Positions 10,381-19,365 of a stretch of DNA of 64,000 bases are shown here, one piece after another. The position numbers and the translations under genes were made by a program. Location: assembly GCA_030949995.1 (NCBI GenBank), contig JAUZRY010000079.1:1-64000 (forward strand). Direction: 5' to 3'. How positions within the stretch are numbered: position 1 is the first letter of the stretch; each line of letters begins with the position of its first letter. The notes beneath the pieces were generated by a model, which was not told where the DNA came from, made no database searches, and saw only the letters and a list, made by a program, of their open reading frames with translations. Source of the stretch: Ardenticatenia bacterium (lineage in GTDB: Bacteria; Chloroflexota; Anaerolineae; Ardenticatenales; Ardenticatenaceae).

Positions 10381-11739
10381 TCATGGCGATCTGCGGCGGA
10401 AGAGGGTGCCCAGCGCCAGGGCAGCGGTGACCGTGGTCCCGGCGAAAATCACACACCCGGCGGCGACTACGGCGAAAAGCAGCCTGGGCGGGATGGGTAT
10501 TGCCGCAGGGAGCACAGGTTGAGCAGCGGGCTCCCCTTGGTCTGGTGGAGGCGTAGGTGCCTGTGCCCTCTTGGAGCCCTCCTGGGAAGCTGACGGCGTG
10601 GGCGTCACACCCAGCTCCTCGGCGAGCCAGCGGGCGTAGAGTGCCTCCTGGTCGTACCCACAGGCAGCTTCCAGGGCTTCGTCCGTGCTCAGGCCGGCGT
10701 TGAGCCCGGCAATGAGCTCCTGGAACCCTTCGCGTCCACACTCCTGCCACAGGAAGTCCACCAGGCCCCAGCTTGCCAAGTAAGCCAAGCTGGCCACCTG
10801 GTGATCTGCGCCGAAGCTGTCCGACTGGAGGAAGCTGAGCCGGGGCAGGCGGCCATCTCGGGCTGCTTGACGCAGGCGCTCCCGCTGGGCCTCGCCGAAG
10901 CGCTGGGGGGAGCCCAACATCATGGCCACCCCCTCCGTCAGCCAGTCGGGCGGGATCACGAGGGCGCGTTCGGTGGCCCGCGCAAAGGCCAGGTGAGCGA
11001 CCTCGTGGGCGAGCACCTCCTCCATCCACGCGCGGTTGCCGGGCGCAATAAACTGGACGGTCACGCCCAGTTGTGGGAAGGCTTGGCCTCCCACCCACTC
11101 CTGCATGGGCGGAAAGGCGGAGCGGAAATCGCGCCGGTTCCCGTAGACCACGACGCGGATGGGGTGGCCGAAGGTTATGCCGAATTCCCGTTCCAGGCGC
11201 TCGATGGCCTGACGGCCCACCTGGAACATGGCCTCTCCCCACCGCCGGTCGCCCGCATACCAGAGCACAACGAGCTTTTCCCCCTCGACGCGCTGCCAGT
11301 CGAAGCGCGCGTCCAGATATTCCACTTGGTAGCGAGGTGTTTCCAGGGTTTCGCCTTCCTGGTCCCAAAGGCGCCAGTAGTATTCCAACAACAGCCCAGG
11401 CGGAATAGCAGCGTTCCCGGTGAACCACTCGTAGCTGAGACGCACATCGCGGGCCGGCCGCTCGACAGGCACCGGGGCGCTCGTCCAGGCGCTGGCGCCC
11501 GTGGGGCGGAAGTACAGCCGGGCCTCGACGATGGGGCGGGACGCTTGGGCCCGCAGCTCAAAGGTGAGGGCGCGGGGAAAATCGTTCTCCGTGCGGGCGC
11601 GGAACTGCGGGAGATCGGGCAACGATTGGGCGTTGGCGCCCCAGGGAACGATCAGGAGGAGGACACCCGCGACCACAAGGACAAGTGCTCGGACGACTCG
11701 AATCGCTCTCCAGGCGCGCACAGTCACCTGCTCCCTCAT
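10381..11739 (-). CDS. Membrane-anchored zinc metallopeptidase, peptidase-MA-like
   Basis: A 452-residue exported protein. An N-terminal signal segment (about 18-38, ending AQS) is followed by a beta-rich region, then a gluzincin-type domain with LAHEVAHLAF (HExxH, around residue 245) and the downstream helix DWLTEGVAMMLG, whose Glu is the likely third zinc ligand. A Pro/Thr/Ser-rich spacer follows, and a C-terminal helix (about 420-445) with an RRRSP cytoplasmic end should anchor it outside the membrane. The start overlaps the deoC stop by 4 bp. The substrate is unknown; an envelope protein-processing role is inferred. Confidence 0.8.
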   Translation of the reverse strand: MREQVTVRAWRAIRVVRALVLVVAGVLLLIVPWGANAQSLPDLPQFRARTENDFPRALTFELRAQASRPIVEARLYFRPTGASAWTSAPVPVERPARDVRLSYEWFTGNAAIPPGLLLEYYWRLWDQEGETLETPRYQVEYLDARFDWQRVEGEKLVVLWYAGDRRWGEAMFQVGRQAIERLEREFGITFGHPIRVVVYGNRRDFRSAFPPMQEWVGGQAFPQLGVTVQFIAPGNRAWMEEVLAHEVAHLAFARATERALVIPPDWLTEGVAMMLGSPQRFGEAQRERLRQAARDGRLPRLSFLQSDSFGADHQVASLAYLASWGLVDFLWQECGREGFQELIAGLNAGLSTDEALEAACGYDQEALYARWLAEELGVTPTPSASQEGSKRAQAPTPPPDQGEPAAQPVLPAAIPIPPRLLFAVVAAGCVIFAGTTVTAALALGTLFRRRSP

Positions 11740-12596
11740 GGTGATGGGGCTCCCCGGACAATGGCCACGCCGGCGCTGGCCCCCAAGCGCGAGGCGCCGG
11801 CTCGGAGCATGGTGAGGGCGTCTTCGTAGCTCTTGATGCCGCCGGCGGCCTTGACGCCCACCGAAGGACTCACATGGCGTCTCAGCAAGGCCACATCGTG
11901 GGGCGTGGCACCGCCCGGCCCGAATCCGGTGGAGGTCTTGACGTAGTCAGCGCCAACGGCATCGCAGAGGGCACAAGCCTGGATTTTCTCGTGTTCGGTG
12001 AGGAGGGCCACCTCGAGAATGACTTTCACCAGCGCGCCGTGGGCGTGGGCTGTGGCCGTGACGGCGGCTATGTCGGCGGCCACCCTCTCCAAGTCGCCGC
12101 CCTTGAGCGCGCCGACGTGAATCACCATGTCCACCTCGGATGCGCCGTCGTGACAGGCTAGCTCGGTTTCTCGCACTTTCGTCTCCGTCCGATGGGCACC
12201 CAACGGGAATCCCACTACAGTGCAGACGGCCACATCCGTGTGGGCCAGTTCTTCGGCGCAGAAAGCTACCCACACAGGATTCACACATACGGCCGCAAAG
12301 CCATATTGGCGGGCCTCATTGCAGAGCTGGCGGATGCTCTCGCGGGTGGCGTCCGGGCTTAGCTTGGTGTGGTCAATGGAGCGGGCGAGCTCGGCTGCCG
12401 AAGGAGCGCCTGTGGGCGGAGGAGGCGGTGGGGAAGCGTGGGGCTTGAGCCACACATCTTGGGGGCGGCTTAGGGGACAAGTGGGCGCACAGCCTTGGGC
12501 TCCGCATGCCACACAGTGTTCAAGGGGCAACGGGGTGGCGCTGAGGGCTCGGCGGGCCGCCTCCCGGGCTATCTGGAGCGCGCGTTGGGTGTCCAC
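11736..12596 (-). CDS. deoC: Deoxyribose-phosphate aldolase with Cys-rich N-terminal extension
   Basis: The enzyme cleaves 2-deoxyribose-5-phosphate to acetaldehyde and glyceraldehyde-3-phosphate in deoxynucleoside catabolism. The TIM-barrel domain (about 65-286) has SIDHTKL, VVGFPLGA, the catalytic lysine region VKVILE, the Schiff-base lysine in YVKTSTGFG, and VKAAGGIKS. The protein is 286 residues against about 220 for typical DeoC. The extra 60 residues contain C28-x2-C31-x4-C36-x3-C40 and a poly-Pro linker. The extension might bind metal, but no role is known. It precedes and overlaps the metallopeptidase gene on the same strand. Confidence 0.95.
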   Translation of the reverse strand: MDTQRALQIAREAARRALSATPLPLEHCVACGAQGCAPTCPLSRPQDVWLKPHASPPPPPPTGAPSAAELARSIDHTKLSPDATRESIRQLCNEARQYGFAAVCVNPVWVAFCAEELAHTDVAVCTVVGFPLGAHRTETKVRETELACHDGASEVDMVIHVGALKGGDLERVAADIAAVTATAHAHGALVKVILEVALLTEHEKIQACALCDAVGADYVKTSTGFGPGGATPHDVALLRRHVSPSVGVKAAGGIKSYEDALTMLRAGASRLGASAGVAIVRGAPSP

Positions 12597-12657
12597 AGCT
12601 ATGCCTCCTCGTGCTTCAGCATGGCGTGGGCCGTCGGACGGACACAGGCAACGAAGG

Positions 12658-13533
12658 CTACGGGTATGGGGATGGCACGGGGTGTTGAGCCTGCTGTCCC
12701 TGTTGTCCCTGTGGTTTCAGCGGGTCCGGGAATGTGGGAATGAGCCCCCAATAACGCGGTTCCCTGTGTTGGAGATTGAGGGCTGCCTTGAGTTTGTTGA
12801 ACCACACAACCAATTGCGGATAGCGCTCTGCCAAGCCCGTGGGCACCTTGGGAGGCCAATAGGCGATCCACGCCTTGCCGATGATGCGGTCTCCGTCCAA
12901 GGGCCCCCAAGCGTGGGAGTCGCTCGAGTTGCCCCGGTTGTCCCCCAGGACGTAATATTCGTTGGGGCCCAGCGTGATGGGGGCATCGGAGTAGAAGCCG
13001 GGCTTGAGGGGCCATGGCTCCTCGAGGGGCTGACCGTTGATGTAGACTTGGCCGTTTTGGACTTCCACCGTCTCGCCGGGAAGGCCGATGATTCGCTTGA
13101 TGTAATCCTGGGGCGGGTTGTCGGAGAACCGGAAAACCACCACCTCGCCCCGGGAGGGCTCGCGGAACCAGTAGACGGCCTTGTTCACAATCAAGTACTG
13201 CCCGGGAATGAAGCTGGGCTCCATGCTGAACCCCTCAATGCGAAAGGTCTGGGTGGGAATGCGGATCAGGAGGAAGATCACCACCGTCAGCACAATGGTT
13301 TCGATGATTTCCCGCACAATTTGCCAGACAGACGAGAGCTCAGCGGATGATGGGGAGTCGGCCTGGCCGTGGCCCGATGGGGGAGCCACGTCCACGGATG
13401 CTGGGGAAGAGGGGGCAAGGCGAAATTCGTGGGCGGAGGAGTCGGCCTCCCAGTCAATGTCCCATGAATACCGCTGTTCTCGTGAGGGCAGTGGCGTGTT
13501 TGGTTCCATCTCGGTGTCCGGGGTGCTCGTCAT
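12658..13533 (-). CDS. lepB: Signal peptidase I
   Basis: A 291-residue membrane serine protease that removes signal peptides from exported proteins. A long, polar N-terminal region (about 1-65) precedes one membrane helix (IVLTVVIFLLIRI). Next come the catalytic Ser motif GFSMEPSFIPGQYLIVNK, the general-base Lys motif DYIKRIIGLPGE, and box E GDNRGNSSDSHAWG. The C-terminal 40 residues are Pro/Gln-rich. It has its own TTGCCA-N17-TATCAT promoter and sits back-to-back with lgt, another secretion-maturation gene. Confidence 0.96.
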   Translation of the reverse strand: MTSTPDTEMEPNTPLPSREQRYSWDIDWEADSSAHEFRLAPSSPASVDVAPPSGHGQADSPSSAELSSVWQIVREIIETIVLTVVIFLLIRIPTQTFRIEGFSMEPSFIPGQYLIVNKAVYWFREPSRGEVVVFRFSDNPPQDYIKRIIGLPGETVEVQNGQVYINGQPLEEPWPLKPGFYSDAPITLGPNEYYVLGDNRGNSSDSHAWGPLDGDRIIGKAWIAYWPPKVPTGLAERYPQLVVWFNKLKAALNLQHREPRYWGLIPTFPDPLKPQGQQGQQAQHPVPSPYP

Positions 13534-13583
13534 GGAGAGAATGCCTCAGTGAACTTAGGATCTGGCCGACAGGCCGCGTGGGA

Positions 13584-13612
13584 ATGATAGCACACCCCCC
13601 GGGGCGTGGCAA
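13584..13612 (-). promoter_or_regulatory. Promoter for lepB
   Basis: On the minus strand TTGCCA (13612-13607), a 17-bp spacer and TATCAT (13589-13584) match sigma-A consensus spacing, about 50 bp upstream of the lepB start. Confidence 0.55.
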
Positions 13613-13676
13613 AAGAAAACCCGGCGGAGGGCCGCAATCCTTGCCGGAACAGGGAGGCGTATCTTGACCATGGGCT

Positions 13677-13705
13677 TTGACGGCCGGAGGAGAATCAGGT
13701 ACTAT
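13677..13705 (+). promoter_or_regulatory. Promoter for lgt
   Basis: TTGACG (13677-13682), 17 bp, TACTAT (13700-13705), with the lgt ATG 72 bp downstream. It is divergent from the lepB promoter. Confidence 0.6.
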
Positions 13706-13776
13706 CTACCTGGTGTGTAACCAAAAGGCGTTTAGGGAGCACAAGTTCACAAATTCACCTTGTGAGGAATGTACAC

Positions 13777-14706
13777 ATGACTCCTGACCCCATTGCGTTT
13801 CAGATTGGCCCGCTGGTGTTCCGCTGGTATGGCTTGCTAATCGTGTTAGGCGCCTTGGCCGGCGCGTGGGTGGCGTCCAAGGAGGCGGAACGGCGGGGCA
13901 TTCACCCAGATCACGTCTGGAACGGGCTCACTGTGGCCTTGCTCGCAGGCGTGGTGGGGGCACGCCTGTACCACGTGATCAGCAGCCCTGCTGGCCAGCT
14001 CTCAGGGTGGCGGTATTACTTCGTGGAACAACCCTTTATTACCGTGACGCTGTTGGGCCGAGAGATCCCCTTTCCCTCGGCGTTGGCCATCTGGCAAGGG
14101 GGATTAGGCATTTACGGGGCGGTCGCCGGTGGGCTGTTGGGCATCTGGTGGTATGGCCGACGACACAATGTTGATGTGCTTTCCCTCTTCGACGTCGGTG
14201 CCATCGGGCTCCTGTTAGGACAAGCCATCGGACGTTGGGGTAACTTCTTCAATCAGGAGTTGTATGGCAACCCCACGAACTTGCCGTGGGGCATTCCCAT
14301 TGAGCCACAGAACCGCTTGCCTCAATTTGCCGATTTGCCCTTGGACACCCGCTTTCATCCTACGTTTCTCTATGAGTCGCTGTGGAACTTCGTCGGATTT
14401 CTGCTCTTCCTGTGGATCTCCAGGCGCTTTGTCCACACGCTGCGGCGGGGCGACCTCATTCTCCTCTACTTTATCTGGTATCCCTTAGGGCGCTTCCTGG
14501 TGGAATTCCAACGCCCCGATGCGTGGACTATTCTGGGCGTGCCCACGGCCCAATGGGTGGCCCTGTTCGCCATCTTGGCTGCCGGTGGGCTGCTCTGGTA
14601 TCGCCACCGTCGCCCGCCGGCTGAGGGAGAAGTGGTAGCGGAAATGATGATCCGCAGCTTGCCCCGCGCCCGCCGACGCGCCCTCATGCGGGGAAAGGGG
14701 AGATGA
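13777..14706 (+). CDS. lgt: Prolipoprotein diacylglyceryl transferase
   Basis: A 309-residue polytopic membrane enzyme that transfers diacylglycerol from phosphatidylglycerol to the lipobox cysteine, the first step of lipoprotein maturation. The signature IGRWGNFFNQELYG is intact, with FRWYGLLIVLG at the N-terminus and the usual set of about seven helices. At least four lipoprotein substrates are encoded nearby (starting at 23545, 25676, 31036 and 59228, the last three genes or their complements). ATG 13777 has GAGG nine bases upstream; GTG 13762 is the alternative start. Confidence 0.97.
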   Translation: MTPDPIAFQIGPLVFRWYGLLIVLGALAGAWVASKEAERRGIHPDHVWNGLTVALLAGVVGARLYHVISSPAGQLSGWRYYFVEQPFITVTLLGREIPFPSALAIWQGGLGIYGAVAGGLLGIWWYGRRHNVDVLSLFDVGAIGLLLGQAIGRWGNFFNQELYGNPTNLPWGIPIEPQNRLPQFADLPLDTRFHPTFLYESLWNFVGFLLFLWISRRFVHTLRRGDLILLYFIWYPLGRFLVEFQRPDAWTILGVPTAQWVALFAILAAGGLLWYRHRRPPAEGEVVAEMMIRSLPRARRRALMRGKGR

Positions 14707-14946
14707 AGCGAGTACCGGGCCGGGCTGAGGTGGCGTGATCCTCGTGGTACCGGGAATTGAGGCTCAGGTGGGTGCATTGAAGTTGCGGCCCGGCGAGCTG
14801 CCGGAACAGAGTGGCTGTGGTTCCCACCGGCGTGCGGGGAACGTGGCCGAGGAACGCGGTGGCCGTTGAGGGCACTTTGTCGGGCCGGGCGACTTCACCT
14901 GTGGGCTTCACATCGCGTTGGCACCGAGAAGGGAAAGGGAAAGAAG
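14707..14946 (+). other. 240-bp intergenic region between lgt and the sortase gene
   Basis: No open frame with a ribosome-binding site was found. It contains several GC-rich inverted repeats, for example GTTCCC near 14818 pairing with GGGGAAC near 14836, so it may be a structured 5' leader. No known riboswitch consensus or T-tract was recognised. Confidence 0.3.
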
Positions 14947-15855
14947 ATGACCTCCAGACAACTCAGCACCCTCTTCATCGTCGGTGGCAGCCTGTTGTTG
15001 GCGGCCGGCCTCTTCCTCTGGGGCTATCAGGTCCTCTGGCCGGTCTGGCAGCTTGCGCGTTTGGACGCGGACGGCGACGGAGTCGTGCTGGCCGAGACCC
15101 TTGAAGGGTTGCCCACGCGCGTGCTGAAGCCCACCTTTACACCGCCTCCGGCCGGCCGCGCAGGAGAACTGGACGCCCCGCCTCCTCTCCTGCCGGCCTT
15201 TGTGCCCGAAGATGGCGATGAGGAAAGTGCCAACGGCAAGAGCACGGGGACGGCTGTTCCCGGGGACGATCCGGCACCCCCTGAGCCCACGCCCACCCCA
15301 CTCCCCACGTTCACCCCCCGCCCCGATCCCACAGCCACACCGTCCGCCGGTGGCCCGCCACCGGCCGACCGCCCCCCTGACCGCATTGTGATTCCTTCCA
15401 TAGGCGTGGATGCCCCCGTGGAGGTCATGGGGTGGATCACCAAGCGGGACGCCAACGGGAACCCCTACAGCGAATGGCTTGTGCCCGACTACGCGGCCGG
15501 ATGGCACAAGAATTCGGCCTTGCCAGGTCACGTGGGCAACACCGTGCTCAGCGGTCACAACAACATTAAGGGAGAGGTGTTCCGGTACTTGGCCGACGTC
15601 AAGCCCGGGGATGAGGTCGTGCTGTACGTGGGGGAAACGGCCTACCGGTACATTGTCACCGAGAAGTACATCGTGCGGGAGAAGGGAGTGCCCTACGAAC
15701 AACGCCTCAGGAATGCCCGCTTCATGGCGCCGACCGATGACGAGCGCGTCACACTCATCTCCTGCTGGCCCTATGAGACCAACACGCACCGCGTGATCGT
15801 GATTGCCCGGCCGGCACACGTTGTGGAGGCCCTGCTCCAACAGGATGCCAGTTGA
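14947..15855 (+). CDS. Sortase with Pro/Thr-rich stalk
   Basis: A 302-residue single-pass membrane transpeptidase or protease. An N-terminal helix (about 8-28) is followed by a roughly 100-residue Pro/Thr-rich stalk, then the sortase beta-barrel from IVIPSIGVDAPVEVMGW onward. The catalytic triad is visible: His204 in LSGHNNI, Cys273 in LISCWPYE and Arg282 in THRVIV. No LPxTG-type substrate is encoded nearby, so it may be a class E/F-like housekeeping sortase. The N-terminal helix and long stalk should put the active site well outside the membrane. Confidence 0.9.
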   Translation: MTSRQLSTLFIVGGSLLLAAGLFLWGYQVLWPVWQLARLDADGDGVVLAETLEGLPTRVLKPTFTPPPAGRAGELDAPPPLLPAFVPEDGDEESANGKSTGTAVPGDDPAPPEPTPTPLPTFTPRPDPTATPSAGGPPPADRPPDRIVIPSIGVDAPVEVMGWITKRDANGNPYSEWLVPDYAAGWHKNSALPGHVGNTVLSGHNNIKGEVFRYLADVKPGDEVVLYVGETAYRYIVTEKYIVREKGVPYEQRLRNARFMAPTDDERVTLISCWPYETNTHRVIVIARPAHVVEALLQQDAS

Positions 15856-15892
15856 CCGGTTGTGGCTGCTGCGGGGGCGGGGGTTATGAGCT

Positions 15893-17092
15893 ATGGGCGT
15901 CGTGATCCTCAAGCGAGGACGGGAAAAGCCGCTCCGCCGAAAACACCCTTGGGTCTTCAGTGGGGCGATCCAACGCGCAGACGCGGCCCCAGGAGACATT
16001 GTTGACGTGTTGGATGCCGACGGGCACTTCGTGGCCCGCGGGTATTACAACCCTGCCTCTCAAATCCGCGTGCGCCTCCTCACGTGGGACGAGCACGAGC
16101 GCGTGAACGCCGATTTCTGGCGCCGCCGTCTCCGCAGCAGCCTTGCCCATCGGGATGCACTGCTTGTGCCCCCCCAAACGAACGCCCTCCGGCTCATCCA
16201 CGCCGAGTCAGACGCCTTGCCCGGTCTCGTGGTGGACCGGTATGGCCCCTGGCTGGTCCTCCAGGCCCTGACCTTGGGCATTGAACGGCACAAGGCCCTC
16301 ATTGTTGAACTCCTGGCCGAGCTCGTGCGGCCGGCCGGCATCTACGAGCGCAGCGATGAGGAAGTGCGTCGTCTGGAAGGGTTAGAACCCACAACGGGCC
16401 CCCTCTGGGGCGAGCCGCCACCAACTCACCTCGTCATCCAAGAGGCTGGCCTCCGATTTCTGGTGGACGTGGTCAAGGGACACAAAACGGGCTTCTACTT
16501 GGACCAGCGGGAGAACCGGCTTCTGGCCCGCCGAATAGCTGCCGGCCGGCGGATGCTCAACTGCTTCAGCTACACTGGCGGGTTCACCGTGGCAGCGGCG
16601 GCCGGAGGTGCCGAGGAAACGCTCAGCGTGGAGAGCAATGTCGATGCCGTGGACTTGGCCGCCCGGAACTTGAAGCTCAACGGCTTTGCCCGTCGACAAG
16701 GTCAACACACCCTGATCGTGGGCGATGTGTTCGAGGAGCTTCGCCGCCTGCGGGATAGGGGCGAGCACTTTGACTTCATCGTGCTGGACCCGCCCAAGTT
16801 TGCCCGCCACGCCGGCCAAGTGGACTCGGCCGCCCGCGGGTACAAGGACATTAACTGGTTGGCCTTCCGGCTGCTGGCCCCGGGCGGGCTGCTCATGACC
16901 TTCTCCTGTTCAGGTGCCATCTCGTCCGACCTCTTCTGGAAGATCGTCTTCGGCGCGGCGTTGGACGCCGGCGTCCGCGTGCGCGTGATGCGGTGGCTTC
17001 ACCAGGCGCCCGATCACACGATCTCCCTGCACTTTCCAGAAGGAGTCTACTTGAAGGGGCTCCTGTGTCGTGTGGAGGAGACGGCATTCTGA
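15893..17092 (+). CDS. Class I SAM-dependent rRNA methyltransferase, RlmI-type
   Basis: A 399-residue protein with an N-terminal PUA RNA-binding domain (about 3-75, containing RKHPWVFSGAIQ). An EEHD-type middle and a Rossmann methyltransferase domain follow (LNCFSYTGGFTVAAA for SAM binding, VLDPPKFA catalytic loop, MTFSCSG). E. coli RlmI makes m5C1962 of 23S rRNA; the exact target here is inferred from homology. The start is 37 bp after the sortase stop on the same strand, consistent with co-transcription. Confidence 0.92.
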   Translation: MGVVILKRGREKPLRRKHPWVFSGAIQRADAAPGDIVDVLDADGHFVARGYYNPASQIRVRLLTWDEHERVNADFWRRRLRSSLAHRDALLVPPQTNALRLIHAESDALPGLVVDRYGPWLVLQALTLGIERHKALIVELLAELVRPAGIYERSDEEVRRLEGLEPTTGPLWGEPPPTHLVIQEAGLRFLVDVVKGHKTGFYLDQRENRLLARRIAAGRRMLNCFSYTGGFTVAAAAGGAEETLSVESNVDAVDLAARNLKLNGFARRQGQHTLIVGDVFEELRRLRDRGEHFDFIVLDPPKFARHAGQVDSAARGYKDINWLAFRLLAPGGLLMTFSCSGAISSDLFWKIVFGAALDAGVRVRVMRWLHQAPDHTISLHFPEGVYLKGLLCRVEETAF

Positions 17093-17185
17093 GAGAGGCG
17101 TGGGCGGGCGGAGGGGATGTGCCCAAAGGCTCATGCCTGCGCGCCGATGTGGAGGGTATCTGTAAACAGACGTGCGAGGTGAACG

Positions 17186-18295
17186 ATGACAGATCGAGCT
17201 GGAATCCGTCCCCAAGACGAGACCCTACCCCGCTCCGACGGCCCCAAGAATGATGAAGGGCCCCGCGGGCCGGAACAGATTCCCGAAATGGCCTGGCACT
17301 TCCGCGACTACCGCGTCCAATCGGGTGAATTCAACGCCGCCATGATCCACCTCTACCGGGGGGAGGTCACACGGGCCAACACCTGGCGCACTCGCTTGGA
17401 CGCGACTACGAACTGGGCCGTGGTGACCTCGGCTGCGGCCCTCTCCTTCGCCTTCAGTGGGCCGGAAAACCCACACATCATGATCCCGCTCACTACTGTG
17501 CTCGTCGCCCTCTTCCTCTTCATTGAGGCGCGCCGGTACAGGTACTACGAACTGTGGAGTTACCGCATTCGGCTCATGGAGACGGACTTCTTCGCCCCCA
17601 TGCTCGTGCCCCCGTTCACGCCCAGCGAGGCGTGGGCCACCCGGCTGGCCGATACACTCCTCCACCCCCGCTTCACCATAACCTTTTGGGAAGCGCTGGG
17701 GAGGCGCTTCCGGCGCAACTATCAGCATTTGTTCGTCATCTTGGGCGCGGCCTGGGTCATGAAAATCTCCCTCCAGCCCACACCTGTGAACACGTGGGAC
17801 GAGTTCATGGCCCGGGCGGCTGTTGGCCCTGTGCCGGGCGAAGTCGTGGTGCTCCTGGGCCTGATCTTCAACGCCTTCTTCTTCGCCGTGGGCTGGCTCA
17901 CCATGAGCCTCACACAGGCCACGGGCGAAGTGCTCCAGCGGGAGGAGCTGCTGGCACCCTTCCGGTTCGTCGAACACGTGAGCCACATGGCCGCAGAGCT
18001 GCTGGAGGACAGCGTGGGCGGCTGGCGCCACCAACACGACCAGCTTGCTTACGTCATCACCGAGAAGGGGGAAGAGATGGCCCAAGCCATTCTGAGGCGC
18101 CTTGGGCGAGGTGTCACAGCCGTTCAGGGGCGCGGCATGTACACGGGCAAAGACCGATGTGTGCTCCTGGTGGCCATTTACCCTGACCAGCGGGAGGACT
18201 TGAAACGCCTGGTCTACCAAATTGACAAGGAGGCCTTTGTCATCATTAATCCTACCGAGGCCGTCATCGGCCGTGGCTTCCAAGCGCCCAGCTAA
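17186..18295 (+). CDS. DUF2270 membrane protein with C-terminal DUF2179-like domain
   Basis: A 369-residue protein. The central DUF2270 region (about 45-255) has four predicted membrane helices (WAVVTSAAALSFAFSG, PLTTVLVALFLFIEA, HLFVILGAAWVMKI, VVVLLGLIFNAFFFAVG) and conserved HLYRGEV. The last 70 residues (VTAVQGRGMYTGKDRCVLLVAIY to VIGRGF) resemble the GlnB-like DUF2179 domain found at the end of YitT proteins, a possible small-ligand sensor. The fusion suggests a ligand-gated membrane protein, but no function is known. The stop overlaps the first in-frame ATG of the next gene by one base. Confidence 0.75.
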   Translation: MTDRAGIRPQDETLPRSDGPKNDEGPRGPEQIPEMAWHFRDYRVQSGEFNAAMIHLYRGEVTRANTWRTRLDATTNWAVVTSAAALSFAFSGPENPHIMIPLTTVLVALFLFIEARRYRYYELWSYRIRLMETDFFAPMLVPPFTPSEAWATRLADTLLHPRFTITFWEALGRRFRRNYQHLFVILGAAWVMKISLQPTPVNTWDEFMARAAVGPVPGEVVVLLGLIFNAFFFAVGWLTMSLTQATGEVLQREELLAPFRFVEHVSHMAAELLEDSVGGWRHQHDQLAYVITEKGEEMAQAILRRLGRGVTAVQGRGMYTGKDRCVLLVAIYPDQREDLKRLVYQIDKEAFVIINPTEAVIGRGFQAPS

Positions 18296-18321
18296 TGTGC
18301 TCTCACGATACGGAGGTGTCC

Positions 18322-19363
18322 GTGAGCCGACTGGAACGATTGCTGGCCCCATACGTTGAGGCCGTGGAGGCTGAAATGCGCCGTTGGGTGCCGCCGGCCG
18401 ACGGACCTCACCGGATGCTCTACGGCATGGTGCGCTACCACCTCGGGTGGGCTGACGAAGCCTTTCACCCGTGCACATCTGCCAGGGGCAAACGGGTGCG
18501 CTCGGCCCTCTGCCTCATGGCCGCCCACAGCTGTGGGCGGCCATGAGGACCGCGTGGTTCCGGCCGCAGCCGCTGTGGAACTGCTCCACGAGTTCTCCTT
18601 AGTCCACGACGACATCGAGGACGGCGACCGCGAGCGACGCGGCCGTCCTACCCTCTGGGCGGTGTGGGGCCTTGCCCAAGCCATCAACGCCGGCGACGCC
18701 CTCTTCGCCCTGGCCTTCCGGGCTCTCAACGGCCTTGCGGAGCGCGATGTGCCTCCGGGGCTGATACTAGAAGCCCAACGGCGCTTTGTCCGCACAGTGA
18801 TGCGCCTGTGCGAGGGCCAACACCTCGACTTGGCCTTCGAGCAGCGCGTGGACATCACCCCCGATGACTACGTGCTCATGGTCGGGGGAAAGACGGCCGC
18901 GCTTGTAGCCCTGGCAGCCGAGTTGGGGGGCTTAGTCGCCGGCGCCGAGGAGAAGCTGGTGAGCGCCCTGGCCCGGTTTGGCCGGGCTGTGGGGCTCGCC
19001 TTCCAGATGCAGGACGATCTTCTCGGCCTGTGGGGAAACCCTGAACGCACGGGCAAGCCGGCCGGCAATGACCTGAGGCGCCGCAAGAAGAGCTTGCCCA
19101 TTCTCTTAGCGCGCCACATGTCCGACGAAGTGGCCGCCCTTCTTGACATGCTCTACACCGCCGAGCACGTCTCCGACGGGATGGTGCTCCAGGCCCTTCG
19201 GCTCATAGAGCGCTCAGGGGCCCGACAAGAGGTTGAGGCCCGAACACGTGACGCCTACCGCGAGGCCGTACAGGTCCTCGACGAGCTGGAGGCTGAGCTC
19301 ACGCCTCGCCGCCTAGTCCCCCTGCGGCAATTGACCGAAGAACTCATGGGACGGGAGTATTGA
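18322..19363 (+). CDS. Polyprenyl (trans-isoprenyl) diphosphate synthase, broken by one frameshift
   Basis: A predicted 346-residue enzyme that condenses isopentenyl diphosphate into quinone or lipid-carrier side chains. Conserved blocks are GKRVRSALCLMA, the first Asp-rich motif LVHDDIEDGD, GDALFALAF, KTAALVALAAELG, and the second Asp-rich region FQMQDDLLGLWG. The frame shifts at the G3 run 18535-18537; two Gs restore HSCGGHEDRVVPAAAAVELL, a normal family sequence, so the break is probably a sequence error. Start chosen at GTG 18322 with GGAGG five bases upstream; ATG 18295 is the alternative. Chain length cannot be assigned. Confidence 0.85.
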
Positions 19364-19365
19364 CT

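Noticed and set aside
18322..19363. Polyprenyl synthase as a decayed pseudogene
   Set aside because: All catalytic motifs are intact on both sides of a single G-run change, and neighbouring genes show no decay.
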